From Lethocerus indicus (Eukaryota; Arthropoda; Insecta; Hemiptera; Belostomatidae): DNA of 64,000 bases. The notes under the pieces are model-generated. The model saw nothing but the letters and a program-made list of their open reading frames with translations. It was not told where the DNA came from and did not search any database. Both the position numbers and the translations under genes were made by a program. Of the stretch, positions 11,561 to 23,900 are shown one piece after another (within the stretch, counting starts at the first letter, position 1; each line of letters starts with the position of its first letter). Where the stretch lies: positions 506,585 through 570,584 of the forward strand of contig JACDQD010000002.1 in the NCBI GenBank assembly GCA_019843655.1. The letters are read 5' to 3'.

Positions 11561-11699
11561 GCGAATCTGCTGTTGGGGTGGGAATTGGTATTTCATTGAA
11601 ATAGACGTCAGGGACAGTGCCGATCCAATATACTGGAATAAAGTTCCTTCCTGTCCTTCGGCTATACTGTCGCTGACTTCAATTTCGCAATGAAGAAAT

Positions 11700-12134
11700 A
11701 TATACAGAGTGGTCCAAAAAAATGTATCCACTGTTTAACAGTCCATAACTGGCAAACTAATTGACGGAGTTGTGTCTCATTTTCGGTGAAAGTGTAGCTT
11801 AAAGTCCGACTTAGAGATATATCACACTGTAGGCGTTCGAAATGGTCACAATTAACATCACAGAACTGCAGCACCTCAACTGCAGTCGGATATTTCGCCA
11901 TTGCCGTTGAACCTCATTAATGTTTTCGCACTTAAAATACGACTTCAAAACTGACTTCCTTTCGTCCAATTCTAAGCCTTGCGCCGGCCACGTTTACTCG
12001 GGTAACAACAAGGTACAACTGACACAACAGAACACTGACTACAACACTACCAGAAATGAGACAACTTTTAGTTTGCAAGTTGTGGACTTTTAAACGGTGG
12101 ATAGATTTTTTTTTTTTTTTGGACCCCCTGTATA
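11700..12134 (-). mobile_element. Mariner-like element relic D1 with long terminal inverted repeats
   Basis: The ends are inverted copies of about 80 bp. The left end begins TATACAGAGTGGTCCAAAAA, and the right end, read on the minus strand, begins TATACAGGGGGTCCAAAAAA. Both continue with TATCCAC/TATCCACCGTTTAA and GTCCA-AACT. The flanks are TA-rich, which fits a TA target site. Inside, on the minus strand, 11930-11870 encodes CENINEVQRQWRN, which matches the CENVNEVRRQWR helix near the N-terminus of an arthropod mariner-like transposase family. FCDVNCDHFERLQCDI follows, a degraded helix-turn-helix part. The catalytic domain is absent. A copy with the same left end and the complementary C-terminal fragment lies at 51311-51575. 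Confidence 0.75.
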
Positions 12135-13331
12135 TATCGTTCGGCGTGTAAAATCTGTTTTCGTCACCACGAAATATGAATATTCGGCCGTGTTGATGTG
12201 TCGTCGGGTTTATTTTTCCGCCCCCCAACCACCCCTTCCCGGGAAGATTTTAGGGGATGAAGAGGGGGTTGGGCCCGACAGAAGACTGTCAGTTTGTGAA
12301 ACCGGGACGTCGTCGCCGGGCACCTCTCTCCCTTTTAAAGGTTTTCTCTTCCCGCCCCACCCTCCAACCCCTTTTATCGTACGTCGACTGGGAAAGTGCT
12401 CTCGCTTAAATGCGACTGACAGACGAGTCTGTGTACGGAAAAATTCCTCGCCGAAAATGGCTTGACCCCCGAAGACGAAAATTCGGTTACCGAGACGACC
12501 CCGATGAAAATAACCGAGGATAGGGTATAAAATTTCGTACAATTTCGTACAACCAACGACTGTCTATTATCTGGACAACTTGGTTTAAATTTCTGGAAAT
12601 TTAAAGTTAACGGAGACCCGACAATTCGTAAATTTCCAGTTAACTAAGTCTTACCTTGAGGCTGCTGTTTTCAAACCGGATACCGGTTTCTTTAGAGACC
12701 CGTCTTCGAGTACCGTCGGTCTGTTTTTTGCCTCCGGCGGTTCGGGAGGAAGAGGAGTTGGGCTCAGTTTTGCCCCAACCCCTCAGTCTTTATTTTCCAA
12801 TAATTAAGTTTACTCGCGGGGCGGTCTCCTTTTCGCTGTTAACTGTTTATTATCCCATCTGTCCGAAACATCACGTTGTATTATAATTAGACGACGTGAA
12901 ACTTTTCAGTTTCAACATTGAAAATTGCAGTTACCATCTTGACTTGAGCAGCCGGTTTCGGTACGGAAACGGCTTTTATGACTTAAAGGGGTTTTTATTT
13001 AAATCAAATTTGTCCAATTCGTCGGTGCACAACGGACGGACCCTCGGTTTAACACAGTTTACGGTTTTAATATCACCCGCCTGTTTATAACAGTCATAAT
13101 TGAATCGATGCTGGATGTTCTCTGTTTTACGCATTGCTGGAAATCATAATTGGAGCGTCCGAAAAAGGCCGGAAAAATACCCCGGGGTGCGTGGGGTTCG
13201 GCGACCCCGCCAGATGTATTTTCAATTTTCAGCGGGGCGAGTTACAATATAACGCTGCGAATTTCACGTGACTCACAAAGGGTTTTATATTTTCCAGCCG
13301 GTCGGTGTCCCATGAATTCGTTAAAAGTTGC

Positions 13332-13364
<33 letters not shown>

Positions 13365-15109
13365 AGCTGCTGCTGGAGAGAGTTTATTAGGAAATATTTT
13401 AACACAACTGTTGCTCCGGGGGCGGGGTTTTCGGGGTGGGGTAGGGGTAGCTAATGGACCGAATGGCACTCGTCGCCATTGAGTCTTTGGAGACGAACAA
13501 GGACGGCGGCCCCCGGCCGGTCTTTGACATTGGGCCGCATTTTCAGCAGCGGGGCCTCCTCCACTCCACTTAAGTGGGGGTTTTTCTCCCTTTAGCATAA
13601 TCCGGCCTTCCACTACACCCTTTTGAAATCGAGTATTCTCACCGTTGCATCGATTACAATTTTCTACTTTCACATTTCGCCTTCGCCTTTCGTCATAATT
13701 ACGAACTGTACGAAAATCCCCTGTTAGAAGAATATTCGTAGACAGTAGTTAATTTCCAGTTGACCTGGAGCGCTACACGATCGTCTGGAAGCTTCCAGGA
13801 GCCGTCGAAACGTAACGGTTTTGTAATAATCATATGAGCCGTTCATTTTGAAAGTGGCCCAAGTCCATTTATCGTCAAATCGAGATATTTACGGAATGTG
13901 TCATATCTGCTTAAGTGTATCTAAGGGTGTTAAATTTATAGTTCATATTAAAATAGCGGGCAATTATTAAAGGGAATAATATTCGTTTTCTTATCAAGAA
14001 TGGAGTCGGGCCACTTTCAGACTGCACTTTTCGATTATTGAACTAACTCTGAAAAGTGTTAATAAATTATAATAAATTCAATTCGGAACGGTCGAATAAT
14101 TCCAGCCTCTAGAGATGACGAATTTCAGCTTATAGAAATAAGCGCCAATAAAAGATGCAATTCAAATTCATGCATACAGTTTTTTAAACGTAATTCCGGT
14201 GAAATGACGGCGGATACTGAGGACGAATGATGCACCTCCAAGTGCCGCAACCGGCAACGCGTAGCCGTACGCGATAATTAAGCGGATTGACGTAAGCGGA
14301 TGAAGACGTCCTCAAGATTGGTGATATTAAATAGGTATTCCAGTTAAATTGGTGTGTTTCCAGCGGTTTCTCCAGTCGCCGTCGCGAATAGGGAGACTTG
14401 TTGTTAATGGGGACGTCTAGTCCTAACAGGATTCATCCCGATGAATAGAATCCTGTTCTATTCATTTGAGGGGATCATGAGACCGAAACCGGCGTCGCGA
14501 CGACCTCCTTCTCTTTCACCCCCTGCCATCCCCCGGTTTCGTTGGGTTTTCGCCGAAGTAAATTGGCCAATATCGATATTTATATATGAGGCTATACTAG
14601 CGCTTCGAGCCGATTCATTTGTGAATTCTTGAGTTTGGGGGGGGGGGCCCGGCTAAAAAAAACGAACGAAGCCGGATAAAAGCCAAAAAAAAAACAAGTA
14701 ATTGAAGGCTAAATTGAGTTGCGGGAAACTCAAATCTCGAAGGCAAATCGTCCGACGATTTCGCTGATATTTCCAATTACTTTCTGTCAATTCCAACTGA
14801 CCCAATTTTCAGAGACATATTTCAATACGGGGGCAATTTCGCCCCGCCCCTTCACCCCCTCCGGAGAAGGAATCCTCTATTCCCCGGGGATTACACACCG
14901 GGCATTTAATTGAATGTGTATTACGTCTTTTCTTTTTACGTATTTCTATTTTTATTTCTCTCGGTAAAAACGAGGAGACAGAATAAATCCGTATTTTCCC
15001 CGGGTGGGGGTGGTGGAGGGGGGCCGAATATTCGTATTTCGAATTGTTGTCTCAGCGTTATCGGCCGACGAGGCGAATATATTTTTCCCCCCTCTTTTAC
15101 AGGACAGAT
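12135..15109. other. Non-coding stretch with (GA)n
   Basis: Holds a direct doubling AATTTCGTACAATTTCGTAC (12532-12551), a (GA)n tract (13332-13358), a G-run (14637-14648) and no gene that I can support. Confidence 0.5.
13332..13358. repeat. (GA)n microsatellite
   Basis: An uninterrupted GA dinucleotide run. Confidence 0.95.
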
Positions 15110-15134
15110 TTCGACCTTTCGCCGTCTTCAGTAG
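15110..15134. mobile_element. Foldback MITE fragment
   Basis: Only a TTTCGCCGTCTTCAGTAG segment of the left-arm core remains. It is short, and I assign it only because the same block recurs in the fuller copies. Confidence 0.45.
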
Positions 15135-17639
15135 AATTCCGTCAGCTGACCGTGTACAGATCTTCAAAGTCCCGACTTTGACAACAGAACTCGTATAACA
15201 AATTCACTCACGAATTACCCTTAGTCCTAATCCGATTGAGGCCGAACTTTACTGAAACCCGAAATAGAGAAGTGGAAAATAAATAAATAAATAAAATTTT
15301 TTAGACACAGTAGGAAAGCCTCCGTTACACTCTACCGATGTCACTACTGTTACTGCTATAGTTTCGGTCTAGATTTAGTCTTTCTAACGTCTATCTCCGG
15401 AGCTCGTCTTCACTACTACTTGTACCATAAAACTCAATCCTGTTTGAATCCTGTTTTTGCCTGCTAATAAAAAAAAAAATGAATAAATCCGCGGGTCGAA
15501 AATTTCCAATCGTTATTACTAGATCTGTTACGAAATTATATGTATGTCCCCTCAGAGGGGCGTTCATTTAATTCTCGAATTGTTGGGAGCTCGTTATGAA
15601 ATTCAATGTTGGATAATTAAAATTTAACTGTCAAATTGAAATTGCTGAATTGTATGGTGGTTGGTCAGTTCAAATAGTAGTATCGTAGAGCGGGGAAAAT
15701 TTACTAATCCCCGTGTATTTGGTTTGGAATCTGAGCCTGTTTATTCATCGCCTATTGGCTTCTCGCCACGGTCGGTAGTGGGTGTTGGTAGACGGTTTCC
15801 AGTGGGTCATGTCGTCCGGCTCGTGTTTTTCACACTTTACCAACTTGTTTCTGCCCCTCGGGGGTGGGGGGTGGGGTGGGGGGGTGAAACAAGAGGCCGG
15901 CATTGTGCCTCGATTTGTGGATCGAAGAGTGTTTAATTTCAGATGCTTAATGGGGGTTTGGGGGGGGTGGGGGGGGTGGCATTCGGCCGGAGGTCGCTCC
16001 CGTGTAATTTGTCATTTCCAAGGCATAAATCAACCCCCGGGCCCTAAACAATAAGGGACCGTTCAAATGAATGCTTCTTTTTTCCCCCATTCTAAAGGGC
16101 CCCCCCCATAGTTCTTAATCTAGATCAGATGTGAGTAATATTCCCCCCCACATAATTATACCAGCGGGGTATAGGTCTTATCGTTTTTTTTATTCTTGTT
16201 ATCGGTTGACAAAACTGAATTGTTAATTGATCGGACCCTTCGCGTTATAAACACACCTATCTATCCGAATTTAAAATTGAAAGAAAATTCGGCCCATTTC
16301 ATAGGGCAGTTTCCGAATTTCGTTTCCCCAGTTATATTCCTAGTTATTATTCTGTCGCCTAGACAAAATGGTACAAATTGACATACTGTTGAACTCTGAC
16401 CTATGCCACGAGACCGAATTTCATCAAATCATAGTCAACCGACCGCTTAATTCTCGATTGCCGTCATCGTTTACAATTTAATCAATCGACTCGTTTCCCC
16501 CCCCGAATAGCGTTGTAATTTTTCCCGTTCTATTTATTGAATTCCGAATCGTGAATGGAATATTTTGCCTAGCCGAGGTAAATTCCTGCTGGCAGAATTT
16601 ACTTTCGAGTGCATTTCAAACGGATTTATATCCAATTTCTTAATTATTCAATATACACATTCTGTCCTGTAAACAGTGCTTTTAACTTAATTGTATTCTA
16701 GACTCGTGTAAAATTAATTTTCTTCTAATCTATTCTAGCGGAATTTTGTTGTATAATGTAGATTTATTGCTTGTTGTAGCATCTTCCCTTTAAAGTTAAT
16801 CCTGATTTCAATTATTAACGATTTGTTCTGCCGATAGTAAATGACTTTGACTACAGAATTTTTTATGTAATTTTCTTTGTTTCGACGTCTCTATGTCAAT
16901 TCATTAGGATAATTTAATTGTTCGGTTTTGTGCGTTCCGTTATTTTCGGCCGGCGTAAACTCCATTCCCGGAAAAGTCCCAGTTTCCAGGGGGGCGGGGG
17001 CGGTAAATATCCGGGTCGTAGGAACCCTTCCGTGTGGAATTAACAGCAGGGAATCATCTCTAAAAATCGTGGCCCCGTAAGGTCCGGTTAACGAGGGGTT
17101 TTGATTAGGGGGCGGCCGGAGGGGGGTTGAGCTACCCTTCGTTTATGACGCTACTCGAGAACCCGAGGTTGGTTCTCCTCCCTTAGCCCTTAACGCGCCC
17201 CGGCCCTGCTAAACAGACAGTTTTATCCTTTCGCCCAAAGAGATTTTTCCCTTTCTCTCTCTCTCTCTCTCCCGGTCCCAAATACAATTAGCCCTCTTCT
17301 CTGTTAATAGAATTTATTTTACGTTCGTTTCTCACCCCCCCCCCCCCGGTTGTACTCCACCCTTAGTTACACCCGGCGAATCGAATCGCCCTTTATTTCG
17401 AAACCGGTTTCACTGTAAATTGTGGCGCCTCTCCAACGATCCTGTGTAGTCCGACCGGTAGAATTTACGTTATTTTCCTAAAATAGGCCCTAGAAAATAA
17501 CTTACTTTAATTTACGAAAAATTGACAGAAATTACCAAACAGAATGTGATTTTTGGTACGCCAAAACTGCCTGTCGGTATTGGTACCTATTGCAAAAATG
17601 GCCGACAACCTTCTGTTACTTTAAGTAAGGGTACCCTAA
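15135..17639. other. Non-coding stretch with G4-type tracts
   Basis: Contains G4-type tracts at 15860-15884 and 15952-15979, a (CT)n tract (17254-17271) and a C-run (17335-17347). The Gly/Trp-rich open frames around 15800-16050 are the translated G-tracts. The part from 16100 to 16930 is AT-rich with nothing recognisable. Confidence 0.5.
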
Positions 17640-17915
17640 ATTCAGCCCTTTGAAGAGTCAGAAACGCCATTTTTGTCCACAATTTCGCTTTGAAAAAGCT
17701 ACTTTTCTATCCATATTTTGGGTCGAAAACGCCCAATTTATGGCCCCAAATTTTTCCTTGCTTCGAAAAAAAGGCCATGTTTTTGCCCAATTTATACCTC
17801 GAAAATTGCAAATTTAAACCACAATTCGGCGTTCTAATAGCCAATTGGGGACCGTAATTTACGTTTTTGAAAAGACATTTTTGGCCTCGATTTTTGCGTC
17901 GAAAACGTCGAAAAT
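17640..17915. repeat. Degenerate tandem repeat, period about 35 bp
   Basis: The motif TTTGAAAA or TCGAAAA recurs at about 17690, 17723, 17762, 17799, 17866 and 17899, spaced 33-39 bp (67 where one unit is unreadable). Each is followed by blocks like GCCCAATTTATGGCC or TTTTTGGCC. On the minus strand a frame stays open (17952-17707) with a loose repeated G-KL--F--K-G pattern. Whether that frame was ever coding cannot be told. Confidence 0.5.
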
Positions 17916-18479
17916 TATACGCCCTTATTCCCGATTCACTCAAGTTACTCAATCGCAGAAACAGAGCACAAGAGAGAGAAAATGGTCACGTTATATTCTA
18001 ATGAGGATGCCGAAAGTTTACGATTCCTTTCGTTTAATCAGCGGAATTTACAATTGAAGCGAAATTCTGTCCCAACAGAATTTCCGTCCAATTTTTTCCG
18101 ATATGAAATATGTGTTTACAGGAAATATTTTTTTTCTTCTATCACTTTCAGTAATTTCACGTTGTAAATATTACGCCGTGTTGAAATACAATCTCATTTG
18201 TCGGTTCAACAAAAAAAAAAACAAAATTTTCAGAAAAATTTTTTATTATTTTTTGAATCGTTCACCAGTAATCTATTTTTCTTCAAATAAAACTCCCTTA
18301 TATACCGTAAATTGTATTGTGGCGTTACTTTATTACAGTTGTACAAATGAAATACAACTAATTAGGATATTGGGGCGGTGCAAGTTGTGCCCGTATTTCA
18401 ATTGGTATACAGGAAATTGGATTTTCTTTTATCGAAACACTAAGTAAAGTCTCGAAACGAATTTACAAGTAGAAAAAAA

Positions 18480-18522
<43 letters not shown>

Positions 18523-19513
18523 TCTTCCTCTGTTTCTCCCATGAGGACCTTTCCCTCGGGTAAAAGCTCCCGAAACCAGATAGGATGGCTCGCCTAGGGG
18601 ACAAAATACAAGCAAAACCCTACATACACCCGAGGCCAAAGCAGATTCTGTTATCTTCAACCCTCCTAGACGAGCCTAAGTTTAGGATAAAACACTCCCG
18701 CGCTCCCTGTCCGCTTTTTTTTTCTTTTTTCTCTCTCTCTCTCTTTCGTTACCGAAAAATAAAAGAAAAAGCGGCAAAATTGAAGCCGTTAGAAATTTTT
18801 CTTAAGGGTAATATAATCGCGCCCGGTTTTCCAACCACTTCAATAATCGCCGTTAGAATCAACGTGACGGAATTGAGACGAAATGAATTCAATTCAGAGG
18901 TTCATTTCAACGATCAGATCAGACTATTGGGAGAGCAGAAGTCATTGACCGGATGAATGAAATGAATGTAATTTCTATATTAGATTTGGAAACGAACCGA
19001 TTGTAGTAGAGAATTCTATTTACGGACGCGTCGTTTGCGCCGTACGCATTTTTTTTCGACTCCACAACCGGCATTTCAGGTTTAGTTTCTTAGGCCGATA
19101 ATGGGCGTGTTTCCGATCGTAGAAAATAATGATAAAAGGTGGATAAAAATAGGAAAAAAGTGGGGTTGAAGAAGACCGGACGACGAGAGAGAGAGAGATT
19201 AAACCGGATTCGCGATGCACTTATAAGGAAAGGGCATAATTGCATCCTAATAATTACCCCTCTTGGACACTGTCTTCGGTTCCGCCGGTATTTTTTCCCC
19301 ATTAATGAGGCCAATTTTCATTTAATACCTGGCGTTGATTGGCTAAAATTCTATTTACGGATGTACAGTATTTTGAGTGATATTTTTTGTCAACGGACGC
19401 CCCAATAGAAAATTGTCATATTGGAGAACCGAATGTCCAGATTTCAGTGCAGATTCAGTGCAGTCGAATCGATCTGTCTCCGAGAGCTTATTTGGTCTTG
19501 CTCTAGACCGATC
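17916..19513. other. Non-coding AT-rich stretch with (CT)n
   Basis: AT-rich, with a (CT)n tract of about 36 bases (18484-18519) and a second pyrimidine tract (18715-18745). Open frames are low-complexity. No gene is supported. Confidence 0.5.
18484..18519. repeat. (CT)n microsatellite
   Basis: An uninterrupted CT run of about 36 bases. It is the longest of the CT tracts in the window. Confidence 0.95.
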
Positions 19514-19543
19514 ACCGAAACCGGTCTAGTGAAAGACCGAACC
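19514..19543. mobile_element. Foldback MITE fragment (right-arm core)
   Basis: ACCGAAACCGGTCTAGTGAA followed by AGACCGAACC matches the right arm of the full copies at 29650 and 30391. The AAGATGGCG part and the outer ends are lost. Confidence 0.5.
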
Positions 19544-21264
19544 ATTTCAGGCAACCGGTTTCCCGTACTTTTAATTGTCAAAATTAATAGTTTAGCTCTC
19601 GGCACTACGTATCCACGCCCCGAATGGCGCAAAATCGAGCGGTGAAACCGGGATGAAACTGTTCCTGTTATTCCGTGCAAGTGCGTACAGGATGCGGGCA
19701 GCCCGGTCCCGTTCATCAGCGCCGATTCCAATATCGGCCGGCCGCAACCCGGCAACCGGTTTCCCGGTTATTTTACGGCTTCATTCGGTTCCGTCCTACG
19801 CGGCCCTTCGTGCGGTCGGAACAATTTTTTTTTTTTTGGAAAACGAAAATTCGCCTACCGCTTACCGTCGGGATAACTCATATATATATCGAACGGTAAA
19901 ACGGATAGTGTCGGCAAGTAGGAGACTGATGATGAGTAGTTTCCCCGGCGGTAATTCGAAGAGAGGTAATTTTCCCAGCTCTGTCAAAGGGTAATTGGGT
20001 AAAGAGAGTTGGGCCGATAATTCCCGTGGACCGACTGGAATTCCGTCCGATAGTTTGTTACTGAACAACTTAGTCCAATAATTGAGAACAACTATAGAAG
20101 TAACGGGGGAGGGGGGACTGGAGGGGCAAATTTAAGTTTTGCCGAATTTCAACCCCCAGAAACAAGATGAAAGTTGAAATTCGAAGAGCGCAGTTGACGG
20201 GATCCATTCGTTTATTAAAAAATCATCTTATAACCGTAGTTTTTATCGTGATACAACTACAACGGGCAGGAGTATATTTATAAGGTCGATCCGTCGATAA
20301 AATATTATCCATTCTCATTTCGATCACAAGAGGCTCGGCGAAGCCTTCAGGTACTCCGCAGCCGGGGGGAAGATTTTTATTTTCGGTATTTGTCCCCTTT
20401 GTCGGGGTCGTGTTGATCCAGTTATGCGGGGGTGGGGGGTGGGGGGGGCCGCGCCCCCTTAACAAAGGGTTTTTCGACGTCCCGTAATATTTTTTCACCC
20501 CTATTTTCAGTATTCAGGGACCCTCGAAAACAGCCCCCGCGGGATTCGGCGCGATCGGTTGAGGGGTTGCGCGTGAAAATTGTTGGTCCACCAGTCGATT
20601 TTCTTATGCAATTCTGACTTAACATAATTAACTGACCAAATGTATATTACATTGATGAACAGACATAGTTGCCTGTTTCATTCTATTCCTACTGATTGTG
20701 GGTCGTTTCTCAAGACGAACCCGTATAAAACGTGTCTTTTATGTTCAACAAAGTGACTAAATCCTTGTCCTAGATATTTCTCAACTTATGTATATATTGT
20801 CTGTTCGGCTGGGGATGTTTCAGATGGCTCCTATCCATTGAAATACGTCACGCGGTCTCCAGAACTGGCGACTTCTGCACTCTTATATTTCCGTCTCAGG
20901 GCGGGCATAAAAGGGGGTCGTACCGCCCCCCCCACGCCCCCGCCCCCCGCCCTGCCTTTAGGCCTTTTACGGTCTCGCTAGCTACGGCCGTTTATTCGTT
21001 TACCCCCGGAGAGAAGTGTCGCCGAGTTATGTCGCCCGACTCCCGGGTTTTCGTGGGGATCCCCCACCTGGGAGAGAACTCCCTCCGGGAGGCGCGTGGG
21101 GAAGGAAAACCGAGTTTCCTTTAGTTTTCCCCCCCTTTTTTTTCGGGGGGCGCGTAAATAAAAACACGGCCGTAAAATTCCAGCGACGACGTCTCGCCGA
21201 ATAATGCCTGGAGAAAAATCTTTCGTTAGAGGGAAAAACACTCTGCTCAGGGAAAATATAACGA

Positions 21265-21268
<4 letters not shown>
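19544..21268. other. Non-coding stretch, no gene seen
   Basis: Contains a direct repeat GGCAACCGGTTTCCCG at 19550-19565 and 19751-19766, G-runs (20430-20450) and C-runs (20925-20950, 21131-21137). No gene is supported. Confidence 0.4.

Positions 21269-21315
<47 letters not shown>
21269..21315. repeat. (AT)n microsatellite
   Basis: An uninterrupted AT dinucleotide run of about 47 bases. Confidence 0.95.
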
Positions 21316-21316
<1 letters not shown>

Positions 21317-21589
21317 CGAGGAGTTGGCAGAATTCGATTTGTCGATAGACATTAGGGTGCCGGCGTCGGAAAATATGGGCCCTGCCCTTTAGGTCGAGGT
21401 CAACATGTTTTCAACGCAAAAGAGGACAAACTCGTAGCGAAGGGAGAAAAAGAAGAAAATATATTATTTTCGGCGAGGAGTTCGCCGTCCAACTATCTTA
21501 GTCTACTTAAGTTACTTATGGGAAATTTATACTGAGGTTCTATATCTGTGTCTTAAAAATCAAAGGTAATAAAATGTTTTCCCTACTTG

Positions 21590-22130
21590 GCGTTACATTC
21601 CCTGCAAAAACGCCTCTCTCTCTCTCTCATGGAAAGCCGGTCCAGGAAACGGAGGATTAAGTTCAAGTGCCAAAAAAGTCTTCGCGTTACTTTCACTTTG
21701 AGAAGAGCTACTCGTCCTCCCGTCTTCCTGAACCGGTCCCAACTTCCTACTGAAAATCAAGTGCGGTACTCGGGAGACTTATCTTAGACAGAAGATTGGC
21801 ATATACAGAAGAAACGTACAGAAGAACGACGCTACAAATTACTACTATGAGTCCTCGACTACGGATCGAAAACTATCACTATCAAACAAATTATTGATTT
21901 ACAACCGCCTACTGAAACCTATCCGGGCCTACGGAATCGAACTGTGGGGATCCACCGAGCCTTCCAACTCTTATAGACTCCAATCCTCGCAATCCGTAAT
22001 CCTTCGAAAAATTACCAACGCCCCACCTTATGTCTCAGAACGGAATAATCCACAATGACCTAAAAGTCCCGTTCTTTCGAGAATCAGCGGCCTCCCCGTA
22101 TAAGTCCTTCCGTTCCAAATTATCCCTTCG
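21590..22130 (+). pseudogene. Jockey-clade LINE, ORF2 C-terminal region (relic 3, best preserved)
   Basis: This is the clearest retrotransposon in the window. In order, and shifting frame several times, it encodes LQKRLSLSL and KRRIKFKCQKSLRVTFTLRR (about 21600-21705), then PPVFLNRSQLPTENQVRYSG (about 21717-21776), then RKLSLSNKLLIYNRLLKPIR (about 21867-21930), then AYGIELWGSTEPSNSYRLQS and SQSVILRKITNAPPYVSE (to about 22040), and then IHNDLKVPFF and SPYKSFRSKLS. These match the Jockey thumb and connection blocks of the types KS-HVTFTLR, PPV-LN, LLKPIW-YGI-LWG and NAPWYV. The YADD catalytic box lies further 5' in the family and is absent here, so the copy is 5'-truncated. Frameshifts occur at about 21780, 21860 and 22040. 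Confidence 0.85.
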
Positions 22131-23540
22131 TGCAGTTTCTACAAAGGGGACGGAAAATGATTGTCTCGCGGAGAGTAGACTTGAAAAAACGGGCTTGGAA
22201 TACAATTTCGATTCGATTCGTCGCCACTCGCTGAGTGGGCCGTCGTCGTCGCAGTTTCGAGATTTATTTCAGGGAGTAAAATCCCGTCCCAGTAAAGTGA
22301 TGTTGTACCGATCGGCCCGGAAATTTACTGCCGGCATGAAATTAAAATTTTATCGGCCCTCCCCGCCCTCCGTTTTCGCACACGGCCCCTAAGTACGCGC
22401 CCTTCTTATGCAACCCGGTCTGCGGGGTGGGGTGGTTTTTTTATGGGCCGTCGCCACATAACCGCCAATAAAGTCTGAGCCCCCGTATCGCGGAATGGGC
22501 CCCCCTCCCCTACCCTTACGTCGTGTACTTCGACCGAATCCCCCATCACTACACTTGTAAATCCTCGGACCTGTGATCCGACCGAGATTTACATACGGAA
22601 AAGGGTACCGGCGAACTGTACATTCTCCATTTATCGCCCGTACAATTCTTGAAACGATCCCGGCCGCAAGTACAACACGCCCGGTACAATTGAAGCCCGT
22701 TCTTACGGGCAATTTCATACCTTTTAATTGCATTATATTGTCCCCAGTAGTAAAAATCCTAAATTCAGACTAACTGATCACGGAGTACAAAGTTTTATTT
22801 AACTAGTTCGCTACCGACCGTCACATATACGTGACACAATTTTTTTTTTTACATGTCGATTATTGAACAAAATTGCCAAGTTCTAAAAATTGTAAAATGT
22901 TAGATTATTTAGAGTCTTTATGACAGTTGAATAGGGGTCGTTTTAGCGGGGTTGGTGAAATTAACGGGCAATAAGTTGAATTTAAAAAGGAAAAGATTTT
23001 GCGAAGCTGTCATGTAAATGGCTAGATATAAGCGAGCTATAAAAATTATTGTTACATTTAATATTTTTTAACAGAAACATATCTCTCGACAATATGACGA
23101 ATTTTCCTAGAATAAAATGAATTTCGTATCGATAAATTGTATTTATATTTTTTTTTTGTCTTATAATCAATTTCTTCCAATTTAATATTGACACATATAC
23201 GTGACACGTGGGCTACAGAGTTCAGTTTTTATCTATAGCCCCCCAATCAATTTTCACAATCTCGTACCGGTTTCGTTACATTATAAATGAAAAACTATCG
23301 CCAATATATTGGTCGCAATTACGTTTTTCCCCTTTGCCGCCCCTATACGATTGTAAATGGATTTTTCGCCATTTTCACAATTCGCGAAATTTTGAAACTG
23401 ATCATTTACAAACAATTTCGACAATTGATGACGCCGATTTGAACTAGTTTCAACAATTTTTAATTGACAGCTTCGATTCGTAGATTTTTTTTTTACTATT
23501 TCGACAGTTTCTACACTTTTCCATTTCCGTTTTCTTACTA
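22131..23540. other. Non-coding stretch, no gene seen
   Basis: The first part is GC-richer; from 22740 on it is AT-rich. A motif CACATATACGTGACAC occurs twice (22823-22838 and 23192-23207), 369 bp apart. No gene is supported. Confidence 0.4.
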
Positions 23541-23765
23541 TCGGGCTGGCAACTAAATAATTGCGGATTTTTCTCCTCTTCGTGCGTTTGTGCACCCTTA
23601 CCTTATTGTGTCGTACATTTTATGGATTTTATGGTATGGTGGATGCGAATAGTTTGGGGCGTGTAATAATAAACATTTCTGAATAGTTTTGAAGATGTAA
23701 ACGTGAGTAAAAATACAAATAACGCCGTCTACGTCCAGCGACGAAACCCCCAATATATTGAACGA
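23541..23765. mobile_element. Mariner-type MITE, subfamily A copy 1
   Basis: It starts GGGCTGGCAACTAAATAATT followed by GCGGA, the mellifera-type mariner end, with TA just before. The inside shares the blocks AATAAACATTTCTGAATAG, GAAGATGTAAACGTGAGTAA and AAATACAAATAACGCC with the copies at 59541 (same orientation) and 59170, 31145 and 61720 (reversed). At about 220 bp with no transposase it is non-autonomous. The far end is decayed. Confidence 0.8.
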
Positions 23766-23900
23766 AATATTGATGCCAATTTACGAAATTGTCTGTATAT
23801 AGTACTGTATATAACAGTATGTGTATGTAGTACTCGTTTTACAGTACGTAATAGTACGTGGAAGTACAGGTCTTCAACGCTATAGTGTATATATATTTGT

